Below are positions 12,592 through 23,508 of a stretch of DNA of 64,000 nt, one piece after another. The stretch lies in the NCBI GenBank assembly GCA_949358305.1, contig OX442316.1, forward strand, positions 15,998,001 to 16,062,000, given 5' to 3'. Each line of letters starts with the position of its first letter. The first letter of the stretch is position 1. The notes beneath the pieces were generated by a model. That model made no database searches. It was not told the DNA's origin and saw only the letters and a program-made list of their open reading frames with translations. The position numbers and the translations under genes are program-made. The DNA comes from Strigamia acuminata. Taxonomy: Eukaryota; Arthropoda; Chilopoda; Geophilomorpha; Linotaeniidae.

Positions 12592-14836
12592 GTGATCACC
12601 TGATTATTGCGTTTGTATCAACACTAACAAAACAGTGAGCCATTGAGAATAAGTGGCCGGGCAAATAGAATTCAGCCCAGGCATAGGTGGGTCCTAATTT
12701 AAACCGTTATTTTCAGGTAAGAAATGCGAGTTGCATGGAAATCATTTATTTCGTATTGGGATGCATTCTGGCCATTGTAAACGGCATCTGTGGTTGGCCA
12801 GTTTTACTTTATTTCAGTGCAGATTTTGCCCAAGACGTATCGAACATTTTAGGTAATGTGAAGGAACATTCACACATTGGTGCTGCAAATGGAAGCCAGG
12901 AAATTGTTTTACACACCTCCAAGTATACAAATGCAGTTTGAATTTTTTTAAAACTTTTATTGGACTTATTTTTATTTAGTTTTTCGACCGAAATCGAATC
13001 AGAATGGAGAAATACAATCATCAAATTTACTATTCCAGTTTTTATTGCTGGTATAGTTGGTTTGTTGACTGGCTACTTGTTTTGTCTGATCCTTAACTCC
13101 ACTGCAGAAAGAATTGTTTTACGTTTGAAAAAATTGTATTTCAAGAAACTTCTTGAGCAAAACATGATTTGGTTTGACACAAAAACGCAGGGGGAACTCA
13201 TATCATCGATTTCCAGGTATTAGCACTTTACGAGTTGAATAATTAGAGTGAGAATTGTTAATTGTGTTCATTTTTCAATTGTAGGAGGTCAGGTTTGGTG
13301 CAGGCAGCACTAGGGGACAAGTTGGGTGTGTTTCTTTCATCCATATCAAATGTGTCAGTTGGATTTGTCATTTGTTTGTGCAGTGGTTGGAAATTGACAT
13401 TAGTCATGTCTTTTGTTTATCCCATGTTAATTCTCATTTCAAAATTGTGTTACAAAGTATAAGTACATTCATATTGACTATCTTAGACTTGTTTATTACA
13501 AATGTTTTTTTTTTATATAGTGCCAAGAAAAAAGTCTGAAAACTATTGAAATATTAAATGGTGATCTAGCAGAACTTGTGCAAGAAGTTGTTGGTGCAGT
13601 AAAAACTGTTTTCGCATTTGGTGGCGAACAAGTGGAAGTAAACAGGTTAGTTCTCAAATTTGTGAATTTTTTGGTGTTTCTGTAAACAGCAAAATAACAG
13701 AAGACAAAAACAAGTCTAACCATTTACATAGTGGGTCAACTGATTGACCCCTGGCGACCAAACATGGCGTCGCCTCTTTCTTCGTACATTTTAAACAACA
13801 GTTTTTACCAAGGCTACTACTCGTAGAATACTATAAGGTTGCGCAACTTGGGAAAAAAGCCAACAATTTTGCGCATAGGTCTACGCACAACGTCACAGAT
13901 TATAATCTGTGTTGCTGTATCACTGGCCATTCATGACGTCACAGATTTTTAAATTAAATTAAATTCACACGCATGAAATTAGTCTCAATTTTATTTTATT
14001 TTATGTTAACTTAAAATTTGAGTATTAACTCTCGGTATTAAATATCCCCAACAATCTGATATCACATATACCAGTATATTTTAGTACTTTTACATACCCT
14101 TTGATGACGACACGCTTTTCGACCAATGACGGCAAAGTATCCAAGTTGCACCCTCCTGGTTTTTACAGATATAAACCGATTGTTATTGTTTCTGTGTATA
14201 GTTTGGTTTTTGGGTTTTACGAGTAAATGGCAATTCAAATTTCTTCAACCAATAAACCACTTGTTTCGTCACAATTTAATTGCAGACTTACAAATCGACT
14301 GCATGTCTCACGCAAAATGAACATTCAACAAGGAGTTGTAAGTGGAATTAATTTTAGTTTAGTTTTACCGACCATGCAGTTTTTTATTTTACTGGGGATA
14401 TGGTATGGCATCAGTCTGATGTTGTACGTCGACAATGCCCACTTGTATGATGTCAGACATGTATTTTTGGTCAGTTCTTTAGTTTTTCCTTCATGCACCA
14501 TCTCTTAGTTTCTTATTTGTTGATTTTAGATTGTTTTTGTGTATCTCTTTTCCGGGATTTTTCTAAGACAAGCTGTATCGTTACACAACGTTCTCAAGCT
14601 TGGATTCAGTGCTGCACGCGACATGATTAATGTCATTGAAAAAGTTAGAAATAAAAACTTGCTTTTGCTTGTTTGTGATCCGCACTGTTTGTTTCTGGTT
14701 TTAGGATCATGATATCGACAACAGTCACTGTGAAGGCAAAATTTTACAGAAATTAAGCGGAAATATTGAATTGAATAAAGTGTTATTCTACTTCCAATCA
14801 ACCGATGAAAATGTAATTAGAAAACACACAGTGATA

Positions 14837-14989
14837 AGGACCGGCTCAAGATAAGATCAAGCGTGCGTTGCGCCAAGGCGAATGTGAGCATCAATGCGCC
14901 CAAAATTCACCGACTAGCATTGAAGGCAATATGAACGACGGGGAGCACAAAAACGATCGCACCGGGCGCTGATCGCTTGAGCCGACCCT
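14837..14989. repeat. hAT-like MITE in intron 9 of copy B
   Basis: Ends AGGACCGGCTCAAG and CTTGAGCCGACCCT are inverted. The orthologous copy in C (32468-32859) is longer because another element has inserted into it. Confidence 0.7.
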
Positions 14990-15279
14990 GCAATGATTTT
15001 AAAATGTAAACTTCTAATTTGTTGTCATTTTCTGTATAGACAGTTGTGACGCAAGGTCTAAGCTTAAACATCAAAGCTGGCGAAACGGTTGCATTGGTTG
15101 GACCCAGCGGAGGAGGAAAATCCACCATTTTACAATTGATTCTTCGGTTTTACGACCCGCAGGAGGGTGAGGTAAGTTTATAATGACACCCTAAAGCTCC
15201 TAGTAAACGCCGGGTGGTTAATCTTATTTGAGACCAGACTCTCAGGCATCATTTTGAACCAGGGCGATTATTTTGGCGG

Positions 15280-16345
15280 GTGATTAATTAGATTTACCCT
15301 CACTTCTTCAAATTTCATTTATTTGAAATTTCAAAGTTTTTGTTCATTTCTTCGACACTCTTTACTTCGAAAAGCAATGCTAATCTCCCTTTGCTCCAGT
15401 GCCATTTCTCCCACGATCAGTTCTTCGAACTCCATTTCTCCAATCGGTCACTTCTTCGAACTCCATTTCTCGAATCAGTCTTCATTTCGGAATCCACGCA
15501 TTTACATCGCATTAACGTGATGCCACGAACAGTTACGAGTTCAGCGATTTTGAGGGAGCTGCACTCAATGATGCGCAAGAAGTTTTTCCACAGATGCTAC
15601 TTCCATTTGACTCAGTGCATTTACCGACTGGTGCAGCACAAACATCTCCATGCCCTGTACTTGGTGGATGATGATTTTCGAATGCTAGTACGCCAGCTGT
15701 CTGCTCTAGCATTCTTGCCCACAAACCAAATACAGTCGCGTCGGCATAAAGACAGTTGAAGCCACTGTTCAGCCCAAATGCAGCTGGCCTGGCTGGGAGA
15801 ACAGGGAGACACTGAAGCCGCGGTCGAAGGCATCGTTACAGGGGTTTCTTACCCCCGAAGAAATGTAAGGACCTGCTAAGGGAGGCAAGAATACGCCATT
15901 TGATGACTGAAAAGCGCACAATGTCTTCATTAGCCTTCATTCGTGGCATTGCCCACAACTTTGCTAAGTTTGATTAACTTTCATTACTACTTTAACATTT
16001 CAAAAATTGGAAATTACGGGTTACTTCTCAAATGATCACTTCTCGAATGGGTCGTTTCTTCGAAGAATATTTGTCTGCGAAACGATCTAATCGAGAAACT
16101 CTTTACTACTGCAGCAAAGCCAGTGTAAAAGTTTTACTGGAGCTTTAAGAGGCAAAAAATTTCAATTCAGAATAATTAATGAAATAAATAGCCCATGACT
16201 ATAAATTTCACTTGAGATATAGTCTACCATCATATAAACATACGGTAGTGACAAATTTTCAGCATTGCTATTCTAAATGTCGCTATTATTGGCCTTCTAC
16301 AAGGAATTTAGGCCCAAAACTTGAATTTTGTGCAATAAAAAATCA
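15280..16345. repeat. About 1.1-kb insertion in intron 10 of copy B, origin unknown
   Basis: Intron 10 is about 1220 bp here but 216 bp in copy C; the flanking parts align. The extra block contains repeated TTCTTCGAA-like motifs at both ends and short open stretches on both strands that I do not recognise. It is probably mobile DNA inserted after the B/C duplication. Confidence 0.5.
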
Positions 16346-17190
16346 ACAGGTAGATTAGGTCCATTGATTTTTACTAATTCATTCATTGTAGATCCTTATT
16401 GATGGAGTTCCACTGAGAGAATTAAACATCGGTTGGTTCCGAAGCAATGTTGGCGTGGTCAATCAAGAACCGCATTTGTTCAATACAACCATCAGGGAAA
16501 ACATCAAATATGGCAAGGAAGACGCTTCGGATGAAGAGATCATTGCTGCTGCTAAAGCGGTCAATGCCCACGACGACATCCTTAAATTACCTAAAGTAAT
16601 TCTTCTTTTTTGTTTTAAAAGTAGGCCTATTTTTATTGTCGAGTTTTTGCTTAGCAATATGATACGGTGGTAGGTGAACAGGGCTCTCTCTTAAGTGGTG
16701 GTCAAAGGCAGCGAATTGCAATAGCTAGAGCGTTAATCAGAAATCCGGCCATTCTCCTTCTGGACGAAGCCACTTCTGCTCTAGACAGCGAAAGCGAAAG
16801 AAAAGTTCAAGATTCTTTAACTGAAGCCAGTTGTGGACGAACCGTGATCATAATTGCGCATCGGCTGAGCACGGTTCGGACTGTGGATCGAATAGTTGGA
16901 ATCAAAGATGGCCAAGTGGTGGAACAGGGGACGCATCAAGAATTAGTGGACAAAAAGGGACTGTATTATCAACTGTTGCAAGCTCAAGAAGATAAAGGTA
17001 AGCAAACTGTTTGTGCGTTCCATTGCTGCCCAGAAGTCATATGTTGGTTGATGGTTGTATAGGTGAAGAAGACGAAGGAAATGCATGTGGTGAAAGACGA
17101 CGCTCAAATGCACTGAAACACCGTCGCTCCACGCATGATTATCTCCAGGCAGGAAGTACATGGATTACGGAAAAAGATTCTTCCAGTTTG

Positions 17191-18045
17191 GTACGAGCGA
17201 AACACACTCTTACCAATGAATGCACTTATTCTCATTGGTCAGTTGGCGAATTACCGCTGGCTTCCTAAAAATTTTTTTTTGCGTAGGGGTCCCACAATAC
17301 GTAAATACGGCCCTGGTAACAATTAATTCACTTTGAGTAGTTTTGTTGGTTGGTTGGTTGTGGATTGGCCAGATCAGTGGTTCCTGAATTGTTCAGTCAA
17401 TGGATTCGTATCAATGGTGTTGGATGAAGATGCAGAGAATAACATTGGCGAAAAAAGCGTACCCGTTACCCGCCCGTTACCCGTCACCGAAAAAATTTCG
17501 TACCCGTACCCGGGGTATCCCCCTACCCTACCCTACCTGTACCCGTACCCGTACCCGATCGCGATTACGTGTTCAGTGTTCATGGCGGTGCGATTTTACA
17601 ATGAACTACGGTAGGCTGATCAAAACATCATCATTTCAAACTTTTAAAATTTTTTAATTGAATGGCATAAAAATAAACCAAATTGGTTAAATAAATCAAT
17701 TTATTACGTTATTATTATAAAACTAAACCAAAAAAAACAGTATGAGTAAAGTTAACTGCAAAAACCTTTAGATGGAGAGGACTCAAGGAACGACTATGCT
17801 AAGTTAGCTTATTTGCATAAGTGTTTATTCAAGGGTACGGCACAGGTGGTGCTGCAATCGGCAGCGTCACAAATTAACATATTCACAATTGGAGTGCGAG
17901 ACACTCCAATTCCATTGAATCTTGGACAAGATTGAATCAACCCATTGGCACAATGAGAATTAGTGGATTCTTTGGGCGGATAGTATATTTGATATTTGAT
18001 ATAGTATATTCCAGTATTTACTGATTTGTTTGTTTTGTTTTTCAG
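17191..18045. other. Intron 13 of copy B (between the two halves)
   Basis: It holds a pair of inverted motifs (TCTCATTGG near 17236, CAATGAGAATTAGTGGATTC near 17951), a GC-rich TACCCG simple repeat at about 17455-17560, and AT-rich filler. No exon is seen. The same inverted pair occurs in intron 13 of copy C. Confidence 0.5.
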
Positions 18046-18717
18046 TTGGCAAACAAATGTGAAATGAAGAAATCATTCTTGGCGATGCTTCAGCTTTGCA
18101 CGAGCGATTTGTTTATTTTTATTGGTATTGCAACATCAGCACTCTTATACGTGCTTTATCTATTAGCAAGACCATTTATTGCAGCAAACTTACTAAATGT
18201 AACATCTCTCGAGTCGATAGTGATTATTCATGCATTTGACATATTTGTATTTAGTTAATAATAGAGAAAAGTTACTACGGTCACCATCACACATTTGCGT
18301 TTTGGGCTGGAGTTTACATACTTTTAGGAGTCGGAATTTCCTTGTTATTTCTCACGAAACTGGGGCTGCAATGTATGGCCGAGGAAAATTTGCTCGTGCG
18401 CATCCGCCAGCGCGCATTGGCGGCCATTTTGCAACAAGATGTCGGCTGGTTCGACGAAGCGAGTCAAAATGTTGGGAATTTGTGCTCGATGATGATGATT
18501 GACGCCGAAAATGTGAAAAAGGTGTAATAAATGTCGAATTGTAAATTGTTAATTTGAAATATCCACTTTTGGTGTCCCTCTAGATCCCTGGTGCCATATT
18601 AGGATCGTGGCTTTTTACGATTCTAGCATTCACATTGATGCTGGCATACAGCTTGTGGATGCAATGGAAACTAGCGCTAGCAGTTGGCGTAATGTCCATC
18701 GGCATCTTTGCGAGTTA

Positions 18718-18933
18718 TGTAGTTTTAGTTCTAATATGTTGGAGGCAAAAAAATGGAGACGCGTGGCTTTTTTGGTGAAATATTAACAGTGATGGTTTTA
18801 ATCTAAAACAGATGTTTAAAAGTGCGCGGAGCACTAAATACAAAACAGGGCACTGATTGGTCAGTGCCAAATACAGGTGCACAGGTGGCAAAGACACCTG
18901 GCGGATAGGAATACAACATTCAATAAAACAACA
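18718..18933 (-). repeat. Copia 3' LTR (216 bp)
   Basis: In the element's sense it runs TGTTGTTTTATTG to CTAAAACTACA. It includes a perfect hairpin (GGCACTGA, TTGG loop, TCAGTGCC) near 18850. I see no difference from the other LTR. Confidence 0.95.
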
Positions 18934-19055
18934 CTTCCCCTGAATGGCAATATTCCTACATTTCAAAAGGTTAAAACATTTTTCTTTAAAAATTCAGGCA
19001 TTTAAACATTAAAGTATTCATTCACAAACAATTCAAATATTAAAAACAATATTTC

Positions 19056-22000
19056 TTAAACAATTTCCTTCAATCCAAATTGGGCGATCAATTCTTCGTG
19101 TTTTGGCTTAAAAAGCCCCTTGGTCAACACATCGGCGACCATCTTCTCACTCTCCAGGAATTCTATGTCGATATCTCCCCGCTCACATGTTTCTCGAACG
19201 AAATGGTGGCGAATGTCGATGTGCTTGGTTCTGGAATGAAAAATTGGGTTTCGCACCAATTTGTGTGCCCCCTGATTATCGCTATAAATGAGGGTCGTTT
19301 CTTTCTTCTTGTTGATGTATTTAATTTCGTCTAGGAAGTTTCGCAAGTAGATTGCTTCTTTTGACGCGTCGGCCAACGCCATATATTCTGCTTCGGTCGA
19401 CGAGGTTGCGACGGTCTTCTGCTTTCTTGCTTCCCAGCATATTGTCGCGTTCGCGAGTTTAAAACAGTAGCCGGTGTACGAGCGACGGTCGTCCAAGTTT
19501 GCTCCCCAATCTGCATCCGTGTAGCCGACTAAGTCTTTTCCGGTCTTTTCGAATTTTAGCCCGAGATTCGATGAGTGCTTCAAATATCTTAGGACGCGTT
19601 TTGCTGCTGTCCAATGAGTTCCGGTGAAGCACGTATTATATTGACTTAATGCGCTGACGGTGTAGGAAATATCGGGTCGAGTGCAAACGGCGAGGTACAT
19701 GAGTGATCCGATTAAACTTTGGTACGGGAACTTCTCTGGATCCAGTAGCTCTTCGTTGGTCCCATCCTCCTTTTTCTTGTTTTTCTGCAATTTCTGATTT
19801 GCGTCGAGTGGAGTTGTGTTTTTCGAGCAGTCTTGCATTCCGAAACGATTCAGTATGTCCTTAACGTATTTTTTCTGCGCCATCGTGATTGATTTCGTCT
19901 TTTCGTCCTGTTTAAACTCGATTCCCAAGCAGTAGTGAATTTGTCCTAAATCCTTCATTTTGAACTCGCTCTTCAGGTTCGATTTTAATTTCTCCAAGTT
20001 TCTTTTGCAGTTCGTTGCGATGATAAAATCATCCACGTAGATTGCGACGAGCGTGATGACTTCTCCATTCGTTTGGTAATACACGCATGGGTCTGCGTTT
20101 GTTGGCTTCAGTCCGTGCTTTTGCAACTTCTCGTCCAGTTTTTTGTACCACTGGCGACCCGACTGCTTCAATCCGTATAACGCCTTTTTCATCCGGCAGA
20201 CTTTTCCTTTCTTGATTTTTATTCCAGCGATAAATTCCAAATATTCGGGGAATTCCATAAAAATTTCCTCTTCGATTTCGCCGTTCAAATATGCCGTTAT
20301 CGCGTCCATTTGGTGTACGGTCAATCCCAACTCGGCTGCGATTGCCATCATCATTCGAATTGATCCCGGTCGTGCGACGGGCGCGTAGGTTTCAAAATAG
20401 TCGATGCCTGGCTGCTGTGCATATCCTTTGGCGACCAGTCGGGCCTTTCTGCGTTCGATTGACCCGTCTGCTTCAAATTTTGTGCGGAGGACCCATCTAC
20501 ATCCGATTACGTTTCTATTTTTCGGTCGGTCGCACTCCTCCCACGTTTCGTTTTCAATTAAAGCGTCGTATTCGTCCTTCATCGCTTTCATCCATTCTTG
20601 TGGGTCATTTCCATTCAAAGCTTCGGCCGCTGTTGTTGGATCGTCGAGAATTGCTATCTGTGCAATTTCGTCCAAAACTTCATTAGTTGTTGTCAGATTC
20701 TTTCTTGTATATTTCTTTCTGGGTGGGTCCCCATTTCGGTTTGGATAAGGTTTTGGTGTTCTAGTGGATCGTCGTGGAATCGTTTTCGTGTTTTCATTTT
20801 GACGAGGTTCGGCTTCTTCGTGTTGCGTCTTTCTCTCGTTCTCATTTTCGGGCTCGGCTACATTGTTGGGTTCGTTCTCGTTTGCGTTCTCTATTTCATC
20901 TTCGGAATTTTCGGTTCTGTTTTCGTCTGGATCTGTTCTGGAATCGGTGAAATCATTATTAAAATTATTATTATCGTCTTCTCCACATTCTTCATTCGTC
21001 TCATTTTTTGATTTTTCGACAAATTTCACGTCTCGACTTTTTATAATCTTATTTTCGCTTTTCGACCATAAACGATACGCCTTCGATCCGTCCCAATATC
21101 CGATGAGAATACATTCTTTTGACTTCGGTTCGAACTTCCCTTTGTTTGGTTTCTTGTCCAACGCAAAGACTCTGCTCCCGAAAACTCGAAAATAGTCGAC
21201 ATTTGGTTTTCTTCCGGTCCAAACTTGATGCGGGATTTCATTTTCTAAACTTCTAGTTGGGCATTTATTTCGGATGTGGCATGCAGTGTTGATTGCTTCC
21301 GCCCAGTACGTGTTGGGCAATTTTGCTTGCAGTAACATGCATCGTGCCATCTCGATCAAAGTTCTATTCATTCTTTCCGAGACGCCATTTTGTTCCGGGG
21401 TTCGTTCGACGCTGGTTTGGCGCTTTATGCCGTTTTCTTGTAAATACGTGTCGAATTTCTTATTTACATATTCCTTCCCGTTGTCCGATCGTAAAACTTT
21501 TAGTGCGCAACCAGTTTCCCTCTCGCAAAACGTTTTAAATGACTTGAATGCCTCGAAAACTTCGCTTTTGTGCTTCAGAAAATACACCTTGCACCACCTC
21601 GATTTGTCGTCGGTGAAGGTCACGAAGTATCTTGATCCGTTCATGGACTTTGTTGGCATTGGTCCGCAAACGTCCGAGTGTACAAGTTCCAGCAGTTTTT
21701 CGCTTTTTGACGTGGAGTCAGGAAATTTCGTACTTGCGTGCTTCCCCTCGATGCAAGTTTCACAAGTTGGCAGCTTGGCGTCCTTTTCCAAATTCATTCC
21801 GTCCGCCTTTTCGTTTAGTATTTTCAGACTTGACTCGTTCAGGTGCCCAAGTCTTTTGTGCCATTCTTGTATTTTCGTACTTGCGGGTTTTGCAGGTTTT
21901 GATCCGGTTCCGACTTCGATTTCCGCTGCAGTCGCAGCATCCTCGGTCTCGTCGACGATGTAATACAGTCCGTTCCTTTTTTCGGCGGTGAATACGATTT

Positions 22001-23171
22001 CTCCCTTCGGATTTATCACCTCTGCTGATTTATCATCGAAAATCACCTTGTGTCCCCGTTCTGTGATCTTCCCGACTGACATCAAATTCGTTCGTAGATC
22101 TCGCACCAAAAGAGTTTCCGCCAAATCCAGCTTCACATTTCCGTTCCCGGTGTTGACGACAATTTTCGCGGTTCCTTTTCCGTCGATTTTTGTACTCGCT
22201 TTGCTGGCCAAATTCAGTTTTTGGTTTTTCAGGAATTCGATCGTCGAAAATGTTGAATCGTTCGAGCACATGTGGGAGCTGGCGCCGCTGTCCAAACACC
22301 AATTTTTCGGTCGTGACGTCTCGCTTATCAGCGCTGTCTCGATTTGCTCGCAGAAAAATAATTCGTACTTGGATTTCTCGGCTCTTGATGCGCTTTCCTT
22401 CTTGCTTTTACTTCGGCAATCGGCGATTTTGTGGCCAATTTTTCCGCAACCGTGACACTTGTATTTGAAAACTGGCTTCTCGGTCGAATTCGAATTTTCG
22501 TCGCCGTATTTCTTTGGTTGCTTACGTTTTTGGAACGTTTTTCTGGCCATCATGGCGTCCGACACGTCTTCTTTTCCTTTTCCGCGGGCGATCGACTCGT
22601 CTTTGATTTTTCCCTCCAAAACTTCCAGTGAAGGCAATTTGTCTTGCGATTCTATTGCGCATCTGAAGTTGTCGTAAGAGTTTGGCAGGCTTAGTAGTAG
22701 TAGAATCGTCGTGAAGTCTTCGGGCATCTTGAAATCCATGTCTAGTAGCTTATCCACCAGCTCGAAGAATTCTTTTAAGTGATTCTCCACGTTTTCTCCG
22801 TCCGCCATTTTGTGTGTTGCGAGTCGTTTTAACAACGTGATTTTTCTTGCCGGTCCTTTCGATTGGTACACACTGTGCAACTTCTTCCATAATTCATTCG
22901 CGGTGTTGCAATTTTTGGCCATTCGAAGTTCCGATTGTTTTATATTTAGCAAAATGTCATTTTTGGCTGTTCGATCACTTTTCTCCCACGTTTCGATCTC
23001 CTTCACGCGTTTCGCGTTTCCTTCGATGGTTTCTGGTCGTTTCGACGTACCTTCCGCGTGCACGAGTAGGTCCCGTTGATCCAAAATTGCTTCCATCTGG
23101 ATCTTCCATGTGTCGAAGTTTTCCTTTCCCAACGCCTCGATTCGAGCTGAATTTCCGCCGCCGTTCGCCAT
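19056..23171 (-). CDS. Copia gag-pol polyprotein, 1371 aa
   Basis: Single frame in Ty1/copia order. Gag is N-terminal (about residues 1-230), with CCHC knuckle CHGCGKIGHKIADC at about 239-252. The protease has active site LDSGASSH at about 293-300. The integrase zinc-binding region (KRLGHLN ... CETCIEGK) and catalytic core (HSDVCGPM, RSDNGKEY, TPEQNGVSERMN) follow. The reverse transcriptase carries the signature YVDDFIIA, and the C terminus is RNase H (YTDADWG, SSTEAEYMAL, YSDNQGA, HIDIRHHFVRE). Length is close to Drosophila copia, about 1400 aa. All catalytic motifs are intact and there is no stop or frameshift. Gag and Pol would be made from one frame; how the ratio is set is not visible. 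Confidence 0.97.
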   Translation of the reverse strand: MANGGGNSARIEALGKENFDTWKIQMEAILDQRDLLVHAEGTSKRPETIEGNAKRVKEIETWEKSDRTAKNDILLNIKQSELRMAKNCNTANELWKKLHSVYQSKGPARKITLLKRLATHKMADGENVENHLKEFFELVDKLLDMDFKMPEDFTTILLLLSLPNSYDNFRCAIESQDKLPSLEVLEGKIKDESIARGKGKEDVSDAMMARKTFQKRKQPKKYGDENSNSTEKPVFKYKCHGCGKIGHKIADCRSKSKKESASRAEKSKYELFFCEQIETALISETSRPKNWCLDSGASSHMCSNDSTFSTIEFLKNQKLNLASKASTKIDGKGTAKIVVNTGNGNVKLDLAETLLVRDLRTNLMSVGKITERGHKVIFDDKSAEVINPKGEIVFTAEKRNGLYYIVDETEDAATAAEIEVGTGSKPAKPASTKIQEWHKRLGHLNESSLKILNEKADGMNLEKDAKLPTCETCIEGKHASTKFPDSTSKSEKLLELVHSDVCGPMPTKSMNGSRYFVTFTDDKSRWCKVYFLKHKSEVFEAFKSFKTFCERETGCALKVLRSDNGKEYVNKKFDTYLQENGIKRQTSVERTPEQNGVSERMNRTLIEMARCMLLQAKLPNTYWAEAINTACHIRNKCPTRSLENEIPHQVWTGRKPNVDYFRVFGSRVFALDKKPNKGKFEPKSKECILIGYWDGSKAYRLWSKSENKIIKSRDVKFVEKSKNETNEECGEDDNNNFNNDFTDSRTDPDENRTENSEDEIENANENEPNNVAEPENENERKTQHEEAEPRQNENTKTIPRRSTRTPKPYPNRNGDPPRKKYTRKNLTTTNEVLDEIAQIAILDDPTTAAEALNGNDPQEWMKAMKDEYDALIENETWEECDRPKNRNVIGCRWVLRTKFEADGSIERRKARLVAKGYAQQPGIDYFETYAPVARPGSIRMMMAIAAELGLTVHQMDAITAYLNGEIEEEIFMEFPEYLEFIAGIKIKKGKVCRMKKALYGLKQSGRQWYKKLDEKLQKHGLKPTNADPCVYYQTNGEVITLVAIYVDDFIIATNCKRNLEKLKSNLKSEFKMKDLGQIHYCLGIEFKQDEKTKSITMAQKKYVKDILNRFGMQDCSKNTTPLDANQKLQKNKKKEDGTNEELLDPEKFPYQSLIGSLMYLAVCTRPDISYTVSALSQYNTCFTGTHWTAAKRVLRYLKHSSNLGLKFEKTGKDLVGYTDADWGANLDDRRSYTGYCFKLANATICWEARKQKTVATSSTEAEYMALADASKEAIYLRNFLDEIKYINKKKETTLIYSDNQGAHKLVRNPIFHSRTKHIDIRHHFVRETCERGDIDIEFLESEKMVADVLTKGLFKPKHEELIAQFGLKEIV

Positions 23172-23262
23172 CGTTTCTTAGTTCTGTTTCTTGTGGAATG
23201 TTCGTGTTAAATTCGTTTTTAACTTCCTCGAATGTTCCGGTACAAAACTTGATGATTTTTAA

Positions 23263-23292
23263 GCGCAGTGGAAGCGTGCTGGGCCCATAACC
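23263..23292 (-). other. Copia primer-binding site: internal initiator tRNA-Met sequence
   Basis: The 30 plus-strand bases directly abutting the 5' LTR, ending CTGGGCCCATAACC, equal the D-arm to anticodon-loop part of eukaryotic tRNAiMet as I recall it. Drosophila copia is known to prime from a half-tRNA of the same tRNA, pairing about 15 nt next to the LTR. Here the identity extends about twice as far. Confidence 0.85.
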
Positions 23293-23508
23293 TGTAGTTT
23301 TAGTTCTAATATGTTGGAGGCAAAAAAATGGAGACGCGTGGCTTTTTTGGTGAAATATTAACAGTGATGGTTTTAATCTAAAACAGATGTTTAAAAGTGC
23401 GCGGAGCACTAAATACAAAACAGGGCACTGATTGGTCAGTGCCAAATACAGGTGCACAGGTGGCAAAGACACCTGGCGGATAGGAATACAACATTCAATA
23501 AAACAACA
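23293..23508 (-). repeat. Copia 5' LTR (216 bp)
   Basis: Same sequence as 18718-18933 by eye. An untranslated leader of about 121 bases separates it from the gag-pol ATG at 23171. Confidence 0.95.

Larger units (their letters stand above)
18718..23508 (-). mobile_element. Intact copia-type LTR retrotransposon inside exon 16 of ABCB copy B
   Basis: The 4791-bp element is bounded by 216-bp LTRs, with target duplication AGTTA at 18713-18717 and 23509-23513. The uninterrupted exon sequence is visible in copies A and C. Read on the minus strand it has 5' LTR, a primer site matching internal tRNAiMet, a single 1371-codon gag-pol frame, a purine tract (CAGGGGAAG next to the 3' LTR) and 3' LTR. The LTRs look identical base for base, and nothing in the frame is broken, so the insertion is recent and the element may be active. 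Confidence 0.97.

Noticed and set aside
15533-15833. Short minus-strand frames in the intron 10 insertion of copy B
   Set aside because: No recognisable motif, several overlapping frames and no splice context; left as part of an unknown insertion.
21274-21963. 229-codon plus-strand frame opposite the copia ORF
   Set aside because: It is antisense to the copia integrase region and shows no family motif.
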